From NCBI GenBank assembly GCA_046339595.1, contig JBKDUF010000046.1:1-64000 (forward strand): a stretch of 64,000 nucleotides of DNA. The letters run 5' to 3'. Position numbers and translations under genes: made by a program. A model generated the notes under the pieces. That model was not told the DNA's origin. It worked only from the letters and a program-made list of their open reading frames with translations, and did no database searches. The number at the start of each line of letters is the position of its first letter. Positions within the stretch are counted from its first letter, which is position 1. This DNA is from Ga0077527 sp021300125 (lineage in GTDB: Bacteria; Pseudomonadota; Gammaproteobacteria; Burkholderiales; SG8-41). This document shows positions 43,709 through 50,828 of the stretch, in pieces.

Positions 43709-43804
43709 ACAGGATGAGCAGGATAAAAACAGTTGGAACTTTGAAGCATCACGGAACCGACGTGACGGGGTTTTATCCTGACCATCCTGTCCATCCTGTA
43801 AATT
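43696..43804. repeat. Paired AGGAT/ATCCT repeat, copy 6
   Basis: Left arm AAATTAACAGGATAGACAGG then ATGAGCAGGATAAAA; right arm TTTTATCCTGACCATCCTGT then CCATCCTGTAAATT. The left arm overlaps the ligase reading frame and provides its stop. The right arm ends 17 bases before the next ATG. Confidence 0.85.
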
Positions 43805-43821
43805 GATTTTTTAGGTCACTC

Positions 43822-44625
43822 ATGGAATACACCCTCAAACGCCCCGACGGCTGCAGCATCTTCTACACCGTCGACGATTTCACCGATCCCTGGCAGACCG
43901 CAGAAACCGCGCTGTTCGTGCATGGGCTCGCCGAGTCGGGCGAGGCTTGGCGTGCCTGGGTGCCGCATTTCGCGCGCCATTACCGCACGGTACGCCTCGA
44001 CCTGCGCGGCTTTGGCCGTTCGACAGCGATGAGTGCGACCCACGAATGGTCGATGGACGAACTGCTCGACGACATCGAGGCGCTGATCGACCACCTCGGC
44101 TGCAAACAAGTCCATCTGATTGGCGCCAAGAGCGGCGGCTCCATGGCACTGGCGATGGCTGCGCTGCGGCCGCATCGCGTGAAGACGCTAACGGGTGTCA
44201 CACCGCCGATCCTGCCCGCCGCCGGCGTCGATGACTGGGTCAAGCACATCAACAGCAAGGGTGTCCTCGACTGGGCCGCGCACACCATGCAGGGCCGTCT
44301 CGGCAGCAAGGCCGCACAGGCCGAGATCGACTGGTGGATCCACAACCTGCAGGGCAAGACGCCGCTGACCACGCTGCAGAGCTATCTGCGCTGGGTACCC
44401 AAGCTCGACCTGCGCGAGATCGTCAAGAAAATCACCTGCCCGACCCTGATCATCACTACCACTGGCAGCGGCCTGCGCTCGGTGGACGGCGTCAAGGCCT
44501 GGGTTTCCGGCCTGCCCTCGGCACGACTGCTGGTCATGGAAGGCGATGCCTGGCATGCCGCCGGTGCCTACCCCGACGCCTGCGCGAAGGCGACCCTGGA
44601 ATTCCTCGGCAACGCCGCGGCATGA
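43822..44625 (+). CDS. Alpha/beta-hydrolase-fold protein with non-canonical elbow
   Basis: A 267-residue alpha/beta-hydrolase. It has LFVHGLAESGEAW (oxyanion strand), LDLRGFGRS and the elbow VHLIGAKSGGSMA. Aligned without a gap, the usual GHSMGG nucleophile falls on Lys103, with Ser104 one position later, so the catalytic nucleophile is uncertain. The C-terminal His in EGDAWHAAG remains. Its stop overlaps the start of the next Bug gene (ATGA). Role in the pathway unknown; ester, thioester or C-C hydrolysis are the usual options. Confidence 0.85.
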   Translation: MEYTLKRPDGCSIFYTVDDFTDPWQTAETALFVHGLAESGEAWRAWVPHFARHYRTVRLDLRGFGRSTAMSATHEWSMDELLDDIEALIDHLGCKQVHLIGAKSGGSMALAMAALRPHRVKTLTGVTPPILPAAGVDDWVKHINSKGVLDWAAHTMQGRLGSKAAQAEIDWWIHNLQGKTPLTTLQSYLRWVPKLDLREIVKKITCPTLIITTTGSGLRSVDGVKAWVSGLPSARLLVMEGDAWHAAGAYPDACAKATLEFLGNAAA

Positions 44626-45581
44626 AACCCGCCGCGATCATGCTGGCCATCTGGGCGCTGTTGCTGCCCGGTGCAGCCGCGGCCCAGACCTATCCCGTGA
44701 AGACCGTGCGCATGGTCGTCGGCTTCCCGCCCGGCGGCCCCACCGATATGCTCGCGCGCATCGTCGCCCAGAAGCTTGGCGAATCCTGGGGCCAGCAGGT
44801 CATCGTAGACAACCGCGCGGGTGCAAGCGGCATGATCGGCGCCGAACTGGTGGCACGCGCCGCTCCCGAGGGCTACACGCTGCTGATGGTGCCGGTGACC
44901 TTCGCGGTCACCCCGAGCCTGTTCAGCAAAATGAACTACGACAGCGAGCGTGACTTCGCAGCAGTGGCCCAGGTCGCCGCCGCACCCTTCATCCTTGTCG
45001 TCCATCCCACGCTGCCGGTGAAGTCGGTCAAGGAACTCGTCGCACTGGCCCGCGCGCGCCCCGGCCAGCTCAACTACGCCTCTGCCAGTACCGGCGGCAT
45101 GCCGCACCTGGCCGGCGAGCTGTTCAACCTGATGGCCGGTGTGAAGATGGTGCATGTGCCATACAAGGGCGCCGCGCCGGCGACCACCGACCTGCTCGCG
45201 GGCCAGGTGCAGCTGATGGTCAACCACATGCTGTCGGCCATGCCGCAGGTGAAGGCCGGCCGCCTGCGCGCGCTGGCAGTGACCAGCACACGTCGCTCCA
45301 ATGCGCTGCCGGAACTGCCGGCCATCGCCGAAACCCTGCCCGGCTACGAGGCCAGCGGCTGGTACGGCCTGCTCGCACCCGCGGCCACGCCGCGCGAGGC
45401 CGTTGCGCGCATCAACAGCGAAACCAGCCGCATCATGAAGCTGCCGGAGGTCGCGCAGCGGCTGGCCGGCGACGGCGTCGAAGCCGTCGGCACCACGCCG
45501 GGGCAGTTCGCCGCCTACCTGCGCGCTGAAATCGAGAAATGGGGCAGGATCGTGAAAACCGCCGGAATCAAGGCCGACTGA
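44622..45581 (+). CDS. Bug/TctC-family periplasmic solute-binding protein (tandem 1)
   Basis: A 319-residue receptor: signal peptide MLAIWALLLPGAAAAQ, motif 1 MVVGFPPGGPTD (Gly where most have Pro), motif 2 VIVDNRAGASGMIG. The ATG overlaps the upstream hydrolase stop. The end overlaps the next receptor gene as TGATG. Tandem, translationally coupled receptors suggest related ligands or a recent duplication, although the two differ at many positions. Confidence 0.93.
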   Translation: MKPAAIMLAIWALLLPGAAAAQTYPVKTVRMVVGFPPGGPTDMLARIVAQKLGESWGQQVIVDNRAGASGMIGAELVARAAPEGYTLLMVPVTFAVTPSLFSKMNYDSERDFAAVAQVAAAPFILVVHPTLPVKSVKELVALARARPGQLNYASASTGGMPHLAGELFNLMAGVKMVHVPYKGAAPATTDLLAGQVQLMVNHMLSAMPQVKAGRLRALAVTSTRRSNALPELPAIAETLPGYEASGWYGLLAPAATPREAVARINSETSRIMKLPEVAQRLAGDGVEAVGTTPGQFAAYLRAEIEKWGRIVKTAGIKAD

Positions 45582-46552
45582 TGACCCAACACCTGCCGCC
45601 GCGCCACCGCTGGCTGATGGCCCTGCTGCTTGCCTGCGGCTCTGCCACGGCGGCCGACTACCCGGTCAAGCCAGTACGCCTGGTGGTGCCCTTCCCCGCC
45701 GGCGGCCCGGTGGACATCACTGCGCGCACCCTGGCACCAAGGCTGGGGGAAGCGCTGGGCCAGCGCGTGGTGATCGACAACCGCGGTGGCGCCGGCGGCG
45801 TACTTGGCTCCGATATCGTCGCCAAGTCGCCGCCCGACGGCCACACCCTGCTGCTGTGCACGACCGGCAACGCCATCAACGTCAGCCTGGTGCCCAACCT
45901 GCCCTATGACATCCGCAAGGATTTCGCAGCGGTCTCGATGGTCGCGATCATCACCAGCATCCTGGTCGTGCATCCGGCCCTGCCGGTAAAATCGGTGAAG
46001 GAGCTGATCGCGCTGGCGAAAGCGCGTCCCGACGCGCTGAGCTATGCCTCCACCGGCAACGGCGCGCCCACACACCTCGCCGGGGAACTGTTCAAGACCA
46101 TGGCCGGCGTGAAGATGCTGCATGTGCCCTACAAGGGTGCGGCGCCGGCGGTGGTGGACCTGCTCAGCGGCCATGTCCAGCTCTCCTTCATCAGCGCACC
46201 CGGCGTGATGCCGCATGTGGAAGCCGGCAGGCTGCGCGTGCTGGCGGTGACCAATGCCCGCCGCTCGGTACTGCTGCCTCATGTGACCACCATCAGCGAA
46301 GCCGGCCTGCAGGGTTACGAATCCGAGGGCTGGCACGGCCTGTTCACGCCCGCCGGCACGCCGCGGCCGGTGGTTGACCGGCTCTACCGCGAACTCGCCA
46401 CGCTGCTGCGAGATGCCAAAATCAGCCAGCAGCTGGCCGCCGGCGGCGCCGAGCCGGGGGGCATGCCGCCGGACGAATTCGCGCGGGCACTGCACCGCGA
46501 AATCGAAAAATGGGCCAGGGTCGTCAAGGCCTCCGGCATGAAGGTGGATTGA
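45581..46552 (+). CDS. Bug/TctC-family periplasmic solute-binding protein (tandem 2)
   Basis: A 323-residue receptor, second of a coupled pair. Signal peptide region WLMALLLACGSATAADY, motif 1 LVVPFPAGGPVD, motif 2 VVIDNRGGAGGVLG. The ATG at 45581 is shared with the upstream TGA. Sixty-three bases separate it from the DUF35 protein gene, so the operon probably continues. Confidence 0.93.
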   Translation: MTQHLPPRHRWLMALLLACGSATAADYPVKPVRLVVPFPAGGPVDITARTLAPRLGEALGQRVVIDNRGGAGGVLGSDIVAKSPPDGHTLLLCTTGNAINVSLVPNLPYDIRKDFAAVSMVAIITSILVVHPALPVKSVKELIALAKARPDALSYASTGNGAPTHLAGELFKTMAGVKMLHVPYKGAAPAVVDLLSGHVQLSFISAPGVMPHVEAGRLRVLAVTNARRSVLLPHVTTISEAGLQGYESEGWHGLFTPAGTPRPVVDRLYRELATLLRDAKISQQLAAGGAEPGGMPPDEFARALHREIEKWARVVKASGMKVD

Positions 46553-46615
46553 ATTTGCGAAGATGGAAGTTCCGAATGCAGCACGTTGTTTCACATGGAA
46601 GAAAGGAAGCGGCAC

Positions 46616-47005
46616 ATGTCTGATCTGATGAAGCAGTCCCCGCTCGGCACCTATGTCGGGCATCTGAACAAGGGCGAACTCGCCTACCAGGTGTGCAAGG
46701 ACGACGGCAAGGCGTTCTTCTACCCGCGCGCGGTCGCGCCGGAGACCGGCAGCAGCAACATCGAGTGGCGGGTATCGAAAGGCCTCGGCACGGTATATTC
46801 GACGACGGTCGTGCACTACAAGGGCGAAGCGCCGCTGAACGTCGCGCTGATCGACATGGACGAAGGGTACCGCCTGATGAGCCGGGTCGAGGGCATCGAC
46901 GCGATGGACGTGAGGATCGGCATGCGCGTGAAGTTCAAGACCCATCCCGGCGACGAGAAAAACCTGCCCTATCCGGTATTCACCCCTGCGGGAGACGTGA
47001 AATGA
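46616..47005 (+). CDS. DUF35-type OB-fold protein, thiolase partner
   Basis: A 129-residue protein. An N-terminal segment in the place of the rubredoxin-like zinc ribbon (GELAYQVCKDDGKAFFYPRAVAP) retains only one of the four expected Cys. The OB fold follows (LGTVYSTTVVHY, NVALIDMDEGYRLMSRVEG, IGMRVKF). Such proteins form stable complexes with SCP2-like thiolases and shuttle CoA substrates. The stop overlaps the thiolase start (ATGA), consistent with a stoichiometric complex. GGAAG lies upstream of ATG 46616. Confidence 0.88.
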   Translation: MSDLMKQSPLGTYVGHLNKGELAYQVCKDDGKAFFYPRAVAPETGSSNIEWRVSKGLGTVYSTTVVHYKGEAPLNVALIDMDEGYRLMSRVEGIDAMDVRIGMRVKFKTHPGDEKNLPYPVFTPAGDVK

Positions 47006-48159
47006 CCAAGACCCTCAAACGCGGCAGCATTGCGGTGGTCGGCGCCGCTGAATCCGACCTTGGCCAGGTTGCACAACACACCACGCCCGTTGACCTGATG
47101 GCCCAGGCCACGATGCGTGCGCTGGACGACTGCGGGCTCACCCTGAAGGATGTCGACGGCCTGTTCGTCGCCGCCTCCCAGGTGCGCATGGGGCCGATGC
47201 AACTCGCCGAATACCTGCGCATCAAGCCGAAAGTCTTCGACGGCACCCAGATCGGCGGCTCCTCCTTCATGTCGCACGTTGCCCACGCCCAGGCTGCGAT
47301 CGAGCTCGGCCTGTGCGAGGTCGCGGTGATCGCTTACGGCAGCACCCAGCGCTCGGTGTCGCGCGCCGCCGCCAGCCCGCGCGAATTCAACCCCTACGAG
47401 TCGCCGTACCGGCCGATCCTGCCGATCAGCGCCTACGCCATGGCCGCGGCGCGCCACATGCACCAGTACGGCACCACCCGTGAGCACCTGGCCGAGGTGG
47501 CCGTGGCTGCCCGCCAATGGGCGCTGATGAACCCCAAGGCCTGGGAGAAGGAGCCGCTGACCATCGAACAGGCGCTCAACGCGCGCATGGTGTCCTACCC
47601 CTTCACCGTGCGCGACTGCTGTCTGGTTGTGGACGGCGGCGGCGCAATCGTGCTGACCTCGGCGGCGCGCGCAAAGACGCTGAAGAAAAAGCCGGTGTAT
47701 GTGCTGGGCGTCGGCGAAACGCTGTCCCATGCCAACATCTCCAGCATGCCCGACCTCACGGTCACCGGCGCGGCGATCTCCGGCCCGCAGGCCTTCAAGA
47801 TGGCCGGCGTCACCCAGAAGGACGTCAACATGCTGTCCCTCTACGACGCCTTCACGATCACGCCGATCCTGTTCCTTGAAGACCTCGGTTTCGTGCCCAA
47901 GGGTGAGGGTGGACGCTTCGTCGCCGGCGGCACCATCGCTCCGGGCGGCAAACTCGCGGTCAACACCTCCGGTGGCGGCCTGTCGTACTGCCACCCCGGC
48001 ATGTACGGCCTGCTGGTGATCATCGAGGCCGTGCGTCAGGTGCGCGGCGAATGCGGCCAGCGCCAGGTCAAGGGCTGCGATGTGGCCTTGGCGCACGGCA
48101 ATGGCGGCGTGATGTCCAGCCAATGTACGGTGATCTTTGGTTCTGAAAATGCCCTGTGA
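47002..48159 (+). CDS. SCP2-like thiolase/acetyl-CoA acetyltransferase family protein
   Basis: A 385-residue thiolase-fold protein of the lipid-transfer (SCP-x) branch. The C-terminal motif GGGLSYCHPGMYG carries the active-site His, and the late GNGG turn is present. In the region where thiolases hold the nucleophilic Cys (about residues 84-92), the sequence is GTQIGGSSFMSHV without Cys. The enzyme may therefore be non-thiolytic, or catalyse another Claisen-type or carrier reaction with its DUF35 partner. It is the last clearly intact gene before a decayed second copy of its own 3' end. Confidence 0.88.
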   Translation: MTKTLKRGSIAVVGAAESDLGQVAQHTTPVDLMAQATMRALDDCGLTLKDVDGLFVAASQVRMGPMQLAEYLRIKPKVFDGTQIGGSSFMSHVAHAQAAIELGLCEVAVIAYGSTQRSVSRAAASPREFNPYESPYRPILPISAYAMAAARHMHQYGTTREHLAEVAVAARQWALMNPKAWEKEPLTIEQALNARMVSYPFTVRDCCLVVDGGGAIVLTSAARAKTLKKKPVYVLGVGETLSHANISSMPDLTVTGAAISGPQAFKMAGVTQKDVNMLSLYDAFTITPILFLEDLGFVPKGEGGRFVAGGTIAPGGKLAVNTSGGGLSYCHPGMYGLLVIIEAVRQVRGECGQRQVKGCDVALAHGNGGVMSSQCTVIFGSENAL

Positions 48160-48192
48160 TGCCGTGCGCACGATCGCCTGCGGGGTCGCATC

Positions 48193-48210
48193 CCCGGACT
48201 TGCGTCCGGG
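48193..48210. repeat. Short hairpin between the two thiolase tails
   Basis: CCCGGAC-TTGC-GTCCGGG, perfect seven-base arms with a four-base loop, flanked by GGGGTCGCAT and ATCCC. It resembles an extragenic palindrome and may mark the site of the rearrangement that left the thiolase remnant. Confidence 0.5.
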
Positions 48211-48234
48211 ATCCCTGCTCCGCCTTGCGGCGAT

Positions 48235-48300
48235 CACGGCAACGGTGGCGTGATGTCCAGCCAGTGCACGGTGATGTTCAGTTCCGAGAACACGCTGTAA
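48235..48300 (+). pseudogene. Remnant of a second thiolase gene (last 21 codons)
   Basis: The segment HGNGGVMSSQCTVMFSSENT-L plus stop repeats the last 21 codons of the intact thiolase (48094-48159) at about 80 percent base identity. Most differences are at third positions and only three amino acids differ. This is therefore the tail of a diverged paralogue whose body has been lost, not a fresh duplication. Confidence 0.8.
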
Positions 48301-48318
48301 TACATCAAGCCGCACCCG

Positions 48319-48351
48319 CCGGATGCGGAGGGATCCGCATCCGGTTTTTTT
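48319..48351 (+). terminator. Rho-independent terminator
   Basis: Perfect 11-base stem CCGGATGCGGA / TCCGCATCCGG with a four-base loop, followed by seven T (48345-48351). It closes the thiolase operon and lies just upstream of the GST-like gene, which therefore needs its own promoter or readthrough. Confidence 0.9.
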
Positions 48352-48366
48352 CCGCAGGAGCTCGCC

Positions 48367-49023
48367 TTGAGACTTGAACTGTATTACGCCCCCAAGACCT
48401 GTGCCCTGGTGCCCTTCGTCACGCTGACCGAAGCCGGCGCCGACTTCACTGTGCACAATATGAATTCCCGTTCCGGGCAGCTCAAAACGCCGGAATACCT
48501 GAGACTCAATCCCAAGCACAAGGTGCCGGTGCTGGTCATCGACGGGGAGCCGCTGACGGAAAATGTCGCTATCCAGATCTTCATCCACCGCAGTTTTCCG
48601 CATGCGAAACTGCTGCCGCAGGACCCGAAGCAGGAAATCAGGGCGATCTCGCTGATGGCCTGGTTTGCCTCGACCATACACCCCCACCTGACGCCCAATG
48701 CGCGCCCCGAAAACTATTGCGACCTTCCCGGCAGCGCCGATGCTGTCAAGCGCGCCGGCAACAAGCTCCTGTTCGAGGACTTCCGCATCGCGGAAAGCCT
48801 GCTCGCCGGCCGCGAATTCTTTTTTGACCACTTCACCGCGCCCGACGCCTATTTCTTCTGGTGCTTCCGCCGCGCGATCACCTTCAAGCTGGACCTGTCG
48901 CCGTTCCCGAACTGCATGGCTTTTGTCGAGCGCCTGCGGCAGCGACCCAGCCTGCAGAAAGTGCTGGCCCACGAACAGGCGGTCGAAGCCGAATTCGCCC
49001 GAACCGCGCAACCCCTGAACTGA
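48367..49023 (+). CDS. Glutathione S-transferase family protein (beta-class-like)
   Basis: A 218-residue GST with the N-terminal thioredoxin domain LYYAPKTCALVPFVTLTEAG, whose Cys is in the beta-class position, and NPKHKVPVLVIDGEPLTENVAIQIFI. The C-terminal helical domain follows. The TTG start at 48367 is supported by AGGAG six bases upstream; no ATG is available. Eight bases separate its stop from the next gene. It probably handles a thiol-conjugated intermediate or redox stress. Confidence 0.88.
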   Translation: MRLELYYAPKTCALVPFVTLTEAGADFTVHNMNSRSGQLKTPEYLRLNPKHKVPVLVIDGEPLTENVAIQIFIHRSFPHAKLLPQDPKQEIRAISLMAWFASTIHPHLTPNARPENYCDLPGSADAVKRAGNKLLFEDFRIAESLLAGREFFFDHFTAPDAYFFWCFRRAITFKLDLSPFPNCMAFVERLRQRPSLQKVLAHEQAVEAEFARTAQPLN

Positions 49024-49031
49024 AAGTACCC

Positions 49032-49721
49032 ATGAAACTGACAATACTGACCTCCAACAGCACGATGCCGGCACTCCACGCCCTGATCCCGGCTTATGAA
49101 CATGGCAGCGGGAATACCGTGACCGTCAGCGGCGATTCCGCAAAGGCCATGGTCGCGCGCATCCGCGGTGGCGAAACCGGTGATGTCGTCGTGCTCGGCA
49201 GCGGAGCGGTGCGGGAGCTCGCCGCCGACGGCATCGTCAGCGAATCCACCCGCCGTCCTTTTGCCCGGGCCATCATCGGCGTGGGCGTACGCAGCGGCAC
49301 GCCCCATCCCGACATCAGCTCGGTGGATGCCTTTCGCAGGACGCTGCTGGCTGCACGCGCCATTGCCCATACCGTCCATGGCGCCAGCGGTATGTACATT
49401 CCTAACCTGCTCGAAAAGCTGGGTATCGCCGCCGAAATGAAGGCGAAGGCCGTGACGCGCCCCGGAGGCTATATCGGCAAGGTTGTGGTCGCAGGCGAAG
49501 CCGACATCGCGCTCCAGCAGATTCCGGAGCTGCTCGCGGTGCCGGGCCTCGACTGCGTGGGCCCGGTGCCGGATGCCGTGCAGAAATCCTTCGAAACCTC
49601 GATCGCGCTTTTCCGGGACTCACCCCACGCCGACGCCGCGCAGGCCATGGTCGATTTTTTCGCCAAACCGGTAAATATGGCGCTGTTCCGCGCCAAGGGT
49701 CTGGAACTCACCCTAGAATGA
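49032..49721 (+). CDS. ModA-like substrate-binding-fold protein without signal peptide
   Basis: A 229-residue type II periplasmic-binding-protein fold resembling molybdate-binding ModA. It opens LTILTSNSTMPALHALIPAYE, then DVVVLGSGAVRELAADG, GASGMYIPNLLEKLG, GEADIALQQIPELL and a C-terminal FFAKPVNMALFRAKGLE. It begins directly at the first beta-strand, with no signal peptide, so it should stay in the cytoplasm. No ModB/ModC genes are nearby. Perhaps a cytosolic ligand sensor or carrier. It lies between a GST and a Bug gene. Confidence 0.8.
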   Translation: MKLTILTSNSTMPALHALIPAYEHGSGNTVTVSGDSAKAMVARIRGGETGDVVVLGSGAVRELAADGIVSESTRRPFARAIIGVGVRSGTPHPDISSVDAFRRTLLAARAIAHTVHGASGMYIPNLLEKLGIAAEMKAKAVTRPGGYIGKVVVAGEADIALQQIPELLAVPGLDCVGPVPDAVQKSFETSIALFRDSPHADAAQAMVDFFAKPVNMALFRAKGLELTLE

Positions 49722-49735
49722 GGCCTCAAAGCCCC

Positions 49736-49767
49736 TCAGAACTGATCCCAATTCAGAACTGATCCCA
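49736..49767. repeat. 15-base tandem direct repeat
   Basis: TCAGAACTGATCCCA occurs at 49736-49750 and 49753-49767, two bases apart, in the short gap before the next Bug gene. It could be a regulator-binding pair or a slippage product. Confidence 0.6.
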
Positions 49768-49796
49768 AAAATAACACCCTTGCCGAGGAGAAGCCT

Positions 49797-50774
49797 ATGA
49801 GCAGAATCGTCCTGTCCTTTGCCGCCCTGTTGGCCCTGCTGCCATCGGGTGCGACGCTCGCATTCGCTTCAGACAAATACCCGAATAAACCGATCCGCTT
49901 CATCGTGCCCTATCCGCCCGGAGGTACTACCGACCTGGTCTCCCGAGGCATCGGCGCCAAACTGGCTGACAAATTCGGCCAGCAGGTGGTGATCGACAAT
50001 CGCGGCGGCGCCAGCACCATCATCGGCACCGACCTGATGGCCAAGGCCGCGCCTGATGGCTATACCATCGGACTGATCACGCAGACCACGATGTCGATCA
50101 ATCCGAATGTCATTCCCAAGTTGCCTTATGACACCGTGCGCGACCTTGCGTCGATCACGCAGGTCGTGTATTTCCCGTACGTCATCGCGGCCCATCCCTC
50201 CGCGCCCTTCTCCAACATGAAGGAGATGATCGCCCACGCCCGGGCCAAGCCGGGCTCCATCACCTACGGCACGCCCGGTACAGCCTCGACCAACCACCTC
50301 GGCGGTGTCATCCTGGAGCAGATGATCGGCGCCAAGCTGCTGCATGTGCCGTTCAAGGGCTCCGGCCCCGCGCTTACCGCGGTACTGGGCGGCCAGGTGC
50401 AGGCCATCATCACCGGCGCCGCAACAGTGATGCCACAGGTCAAGAACGGCCGCATCAAGGTCATCGCCTTTGCCGCCGAAAAACGCCATCCCAACTGGCC
50501 CGACGTTCCCTCCACCGGCGAAGCCGGCCTCAAGGGCTACGAATCCGGCACCTGGTTCGGCATCGTCACCCGCGCCGGCGTGGCCAAACCCATCGTCAAC
50601 ACCCTCAACCGCGAAATCATCGCCGCGCTCGGCCAGGCCGATCTGCGCGCGAGTCTGAACGGGGCTGGATTCGACATCCGTACCCAGTCACCCGAGGAAT
50701 TTGCAAAATTCATGAATGAAGATCGCGCCCTCATCGGGCGCGTGATCAAGGCGGCCAACATCACGCTCGACTGA
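49797..50774 (+). CDS. Bug/TctC-family periplasmic solute-binding protein
   Basis: A 325-residue receptor: signal peptide MSRIVLSFAALLALLPSGAT ending LAFAS, motif 1 FIVPYPPGGTTD, motif 2 VVIDNRGGASTIIG. GAGGAG precedes ATG 49797. The nearest relative by motif within the window is the orphan at 1208 (both have VPYPP and TTD). A GC-rich hairpin follows the stop. Confidence 0.93.
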   Translation: MSRIVLSFAALLALLPSGATLAFASDKYPNKPIRFIVPYPPGGTTDLVSRGIGAKLADKFGQQVVIDNRGGASTIIGTDLMAKAAPDGYTIGLITQTTMSINPNVIPKLPYDTVRDLASITQVVYFPYVIAAHPSAPFSNMKEMIAHARAKPGSITYGTPGTASTNHLGGVILEQMIGAKLLHVPFKGSGPALTAVLGGQVQAIITGAATVMPQVKNGRIKVIAFAAEKRHPNWPDVPSTGEAGLKGYESGTWFGIVTRAGVAKPIVNTLNREIIAALGQADLRASLNGAGFDIRTQSPEEFAKFMNEDRALIGRVIKAANITLD

Positions 50775-50776
50775 GG

Positions 50777-50798
50777 GCGGCGGCAGGCAGGCCGCCGC
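50777..50798. repeat. GC-rich hairpin after the Bug gene
   Basis: GCGGCGGC-AGGCAG-GCCGCCGC, a perfect eight-base stem, followed by AATAAAA instead of a T-run. It may be a weak or rho-assisted terminator or an mRNA-stabilising hairpin. Confidence 0.45.
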
Positions 50799-50828
50799 AA
50801 TAAAATGCCACCGGGGGGTTCCGTTGCA

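Noticed and set aside
19995..43804. CRISPR array
   Set aside because: The repeats are kilobases apart, occur as inverted pairs in gene gaps, and no cas genes are present.
48859..49023. Earlier start for the ModA-like gene giving a longer N-terminus
   Set aside because: The extension overlaps the GST gene and encodes no signal peptide; ATG 49032 matches the family start.
46969..49074. Long antisense frame (701 residues) opposite the thiolase and GST genes
   Set aside because: Shadow of conserved sense genes, without domain motifs; the same holds for frames opposite the ligases.
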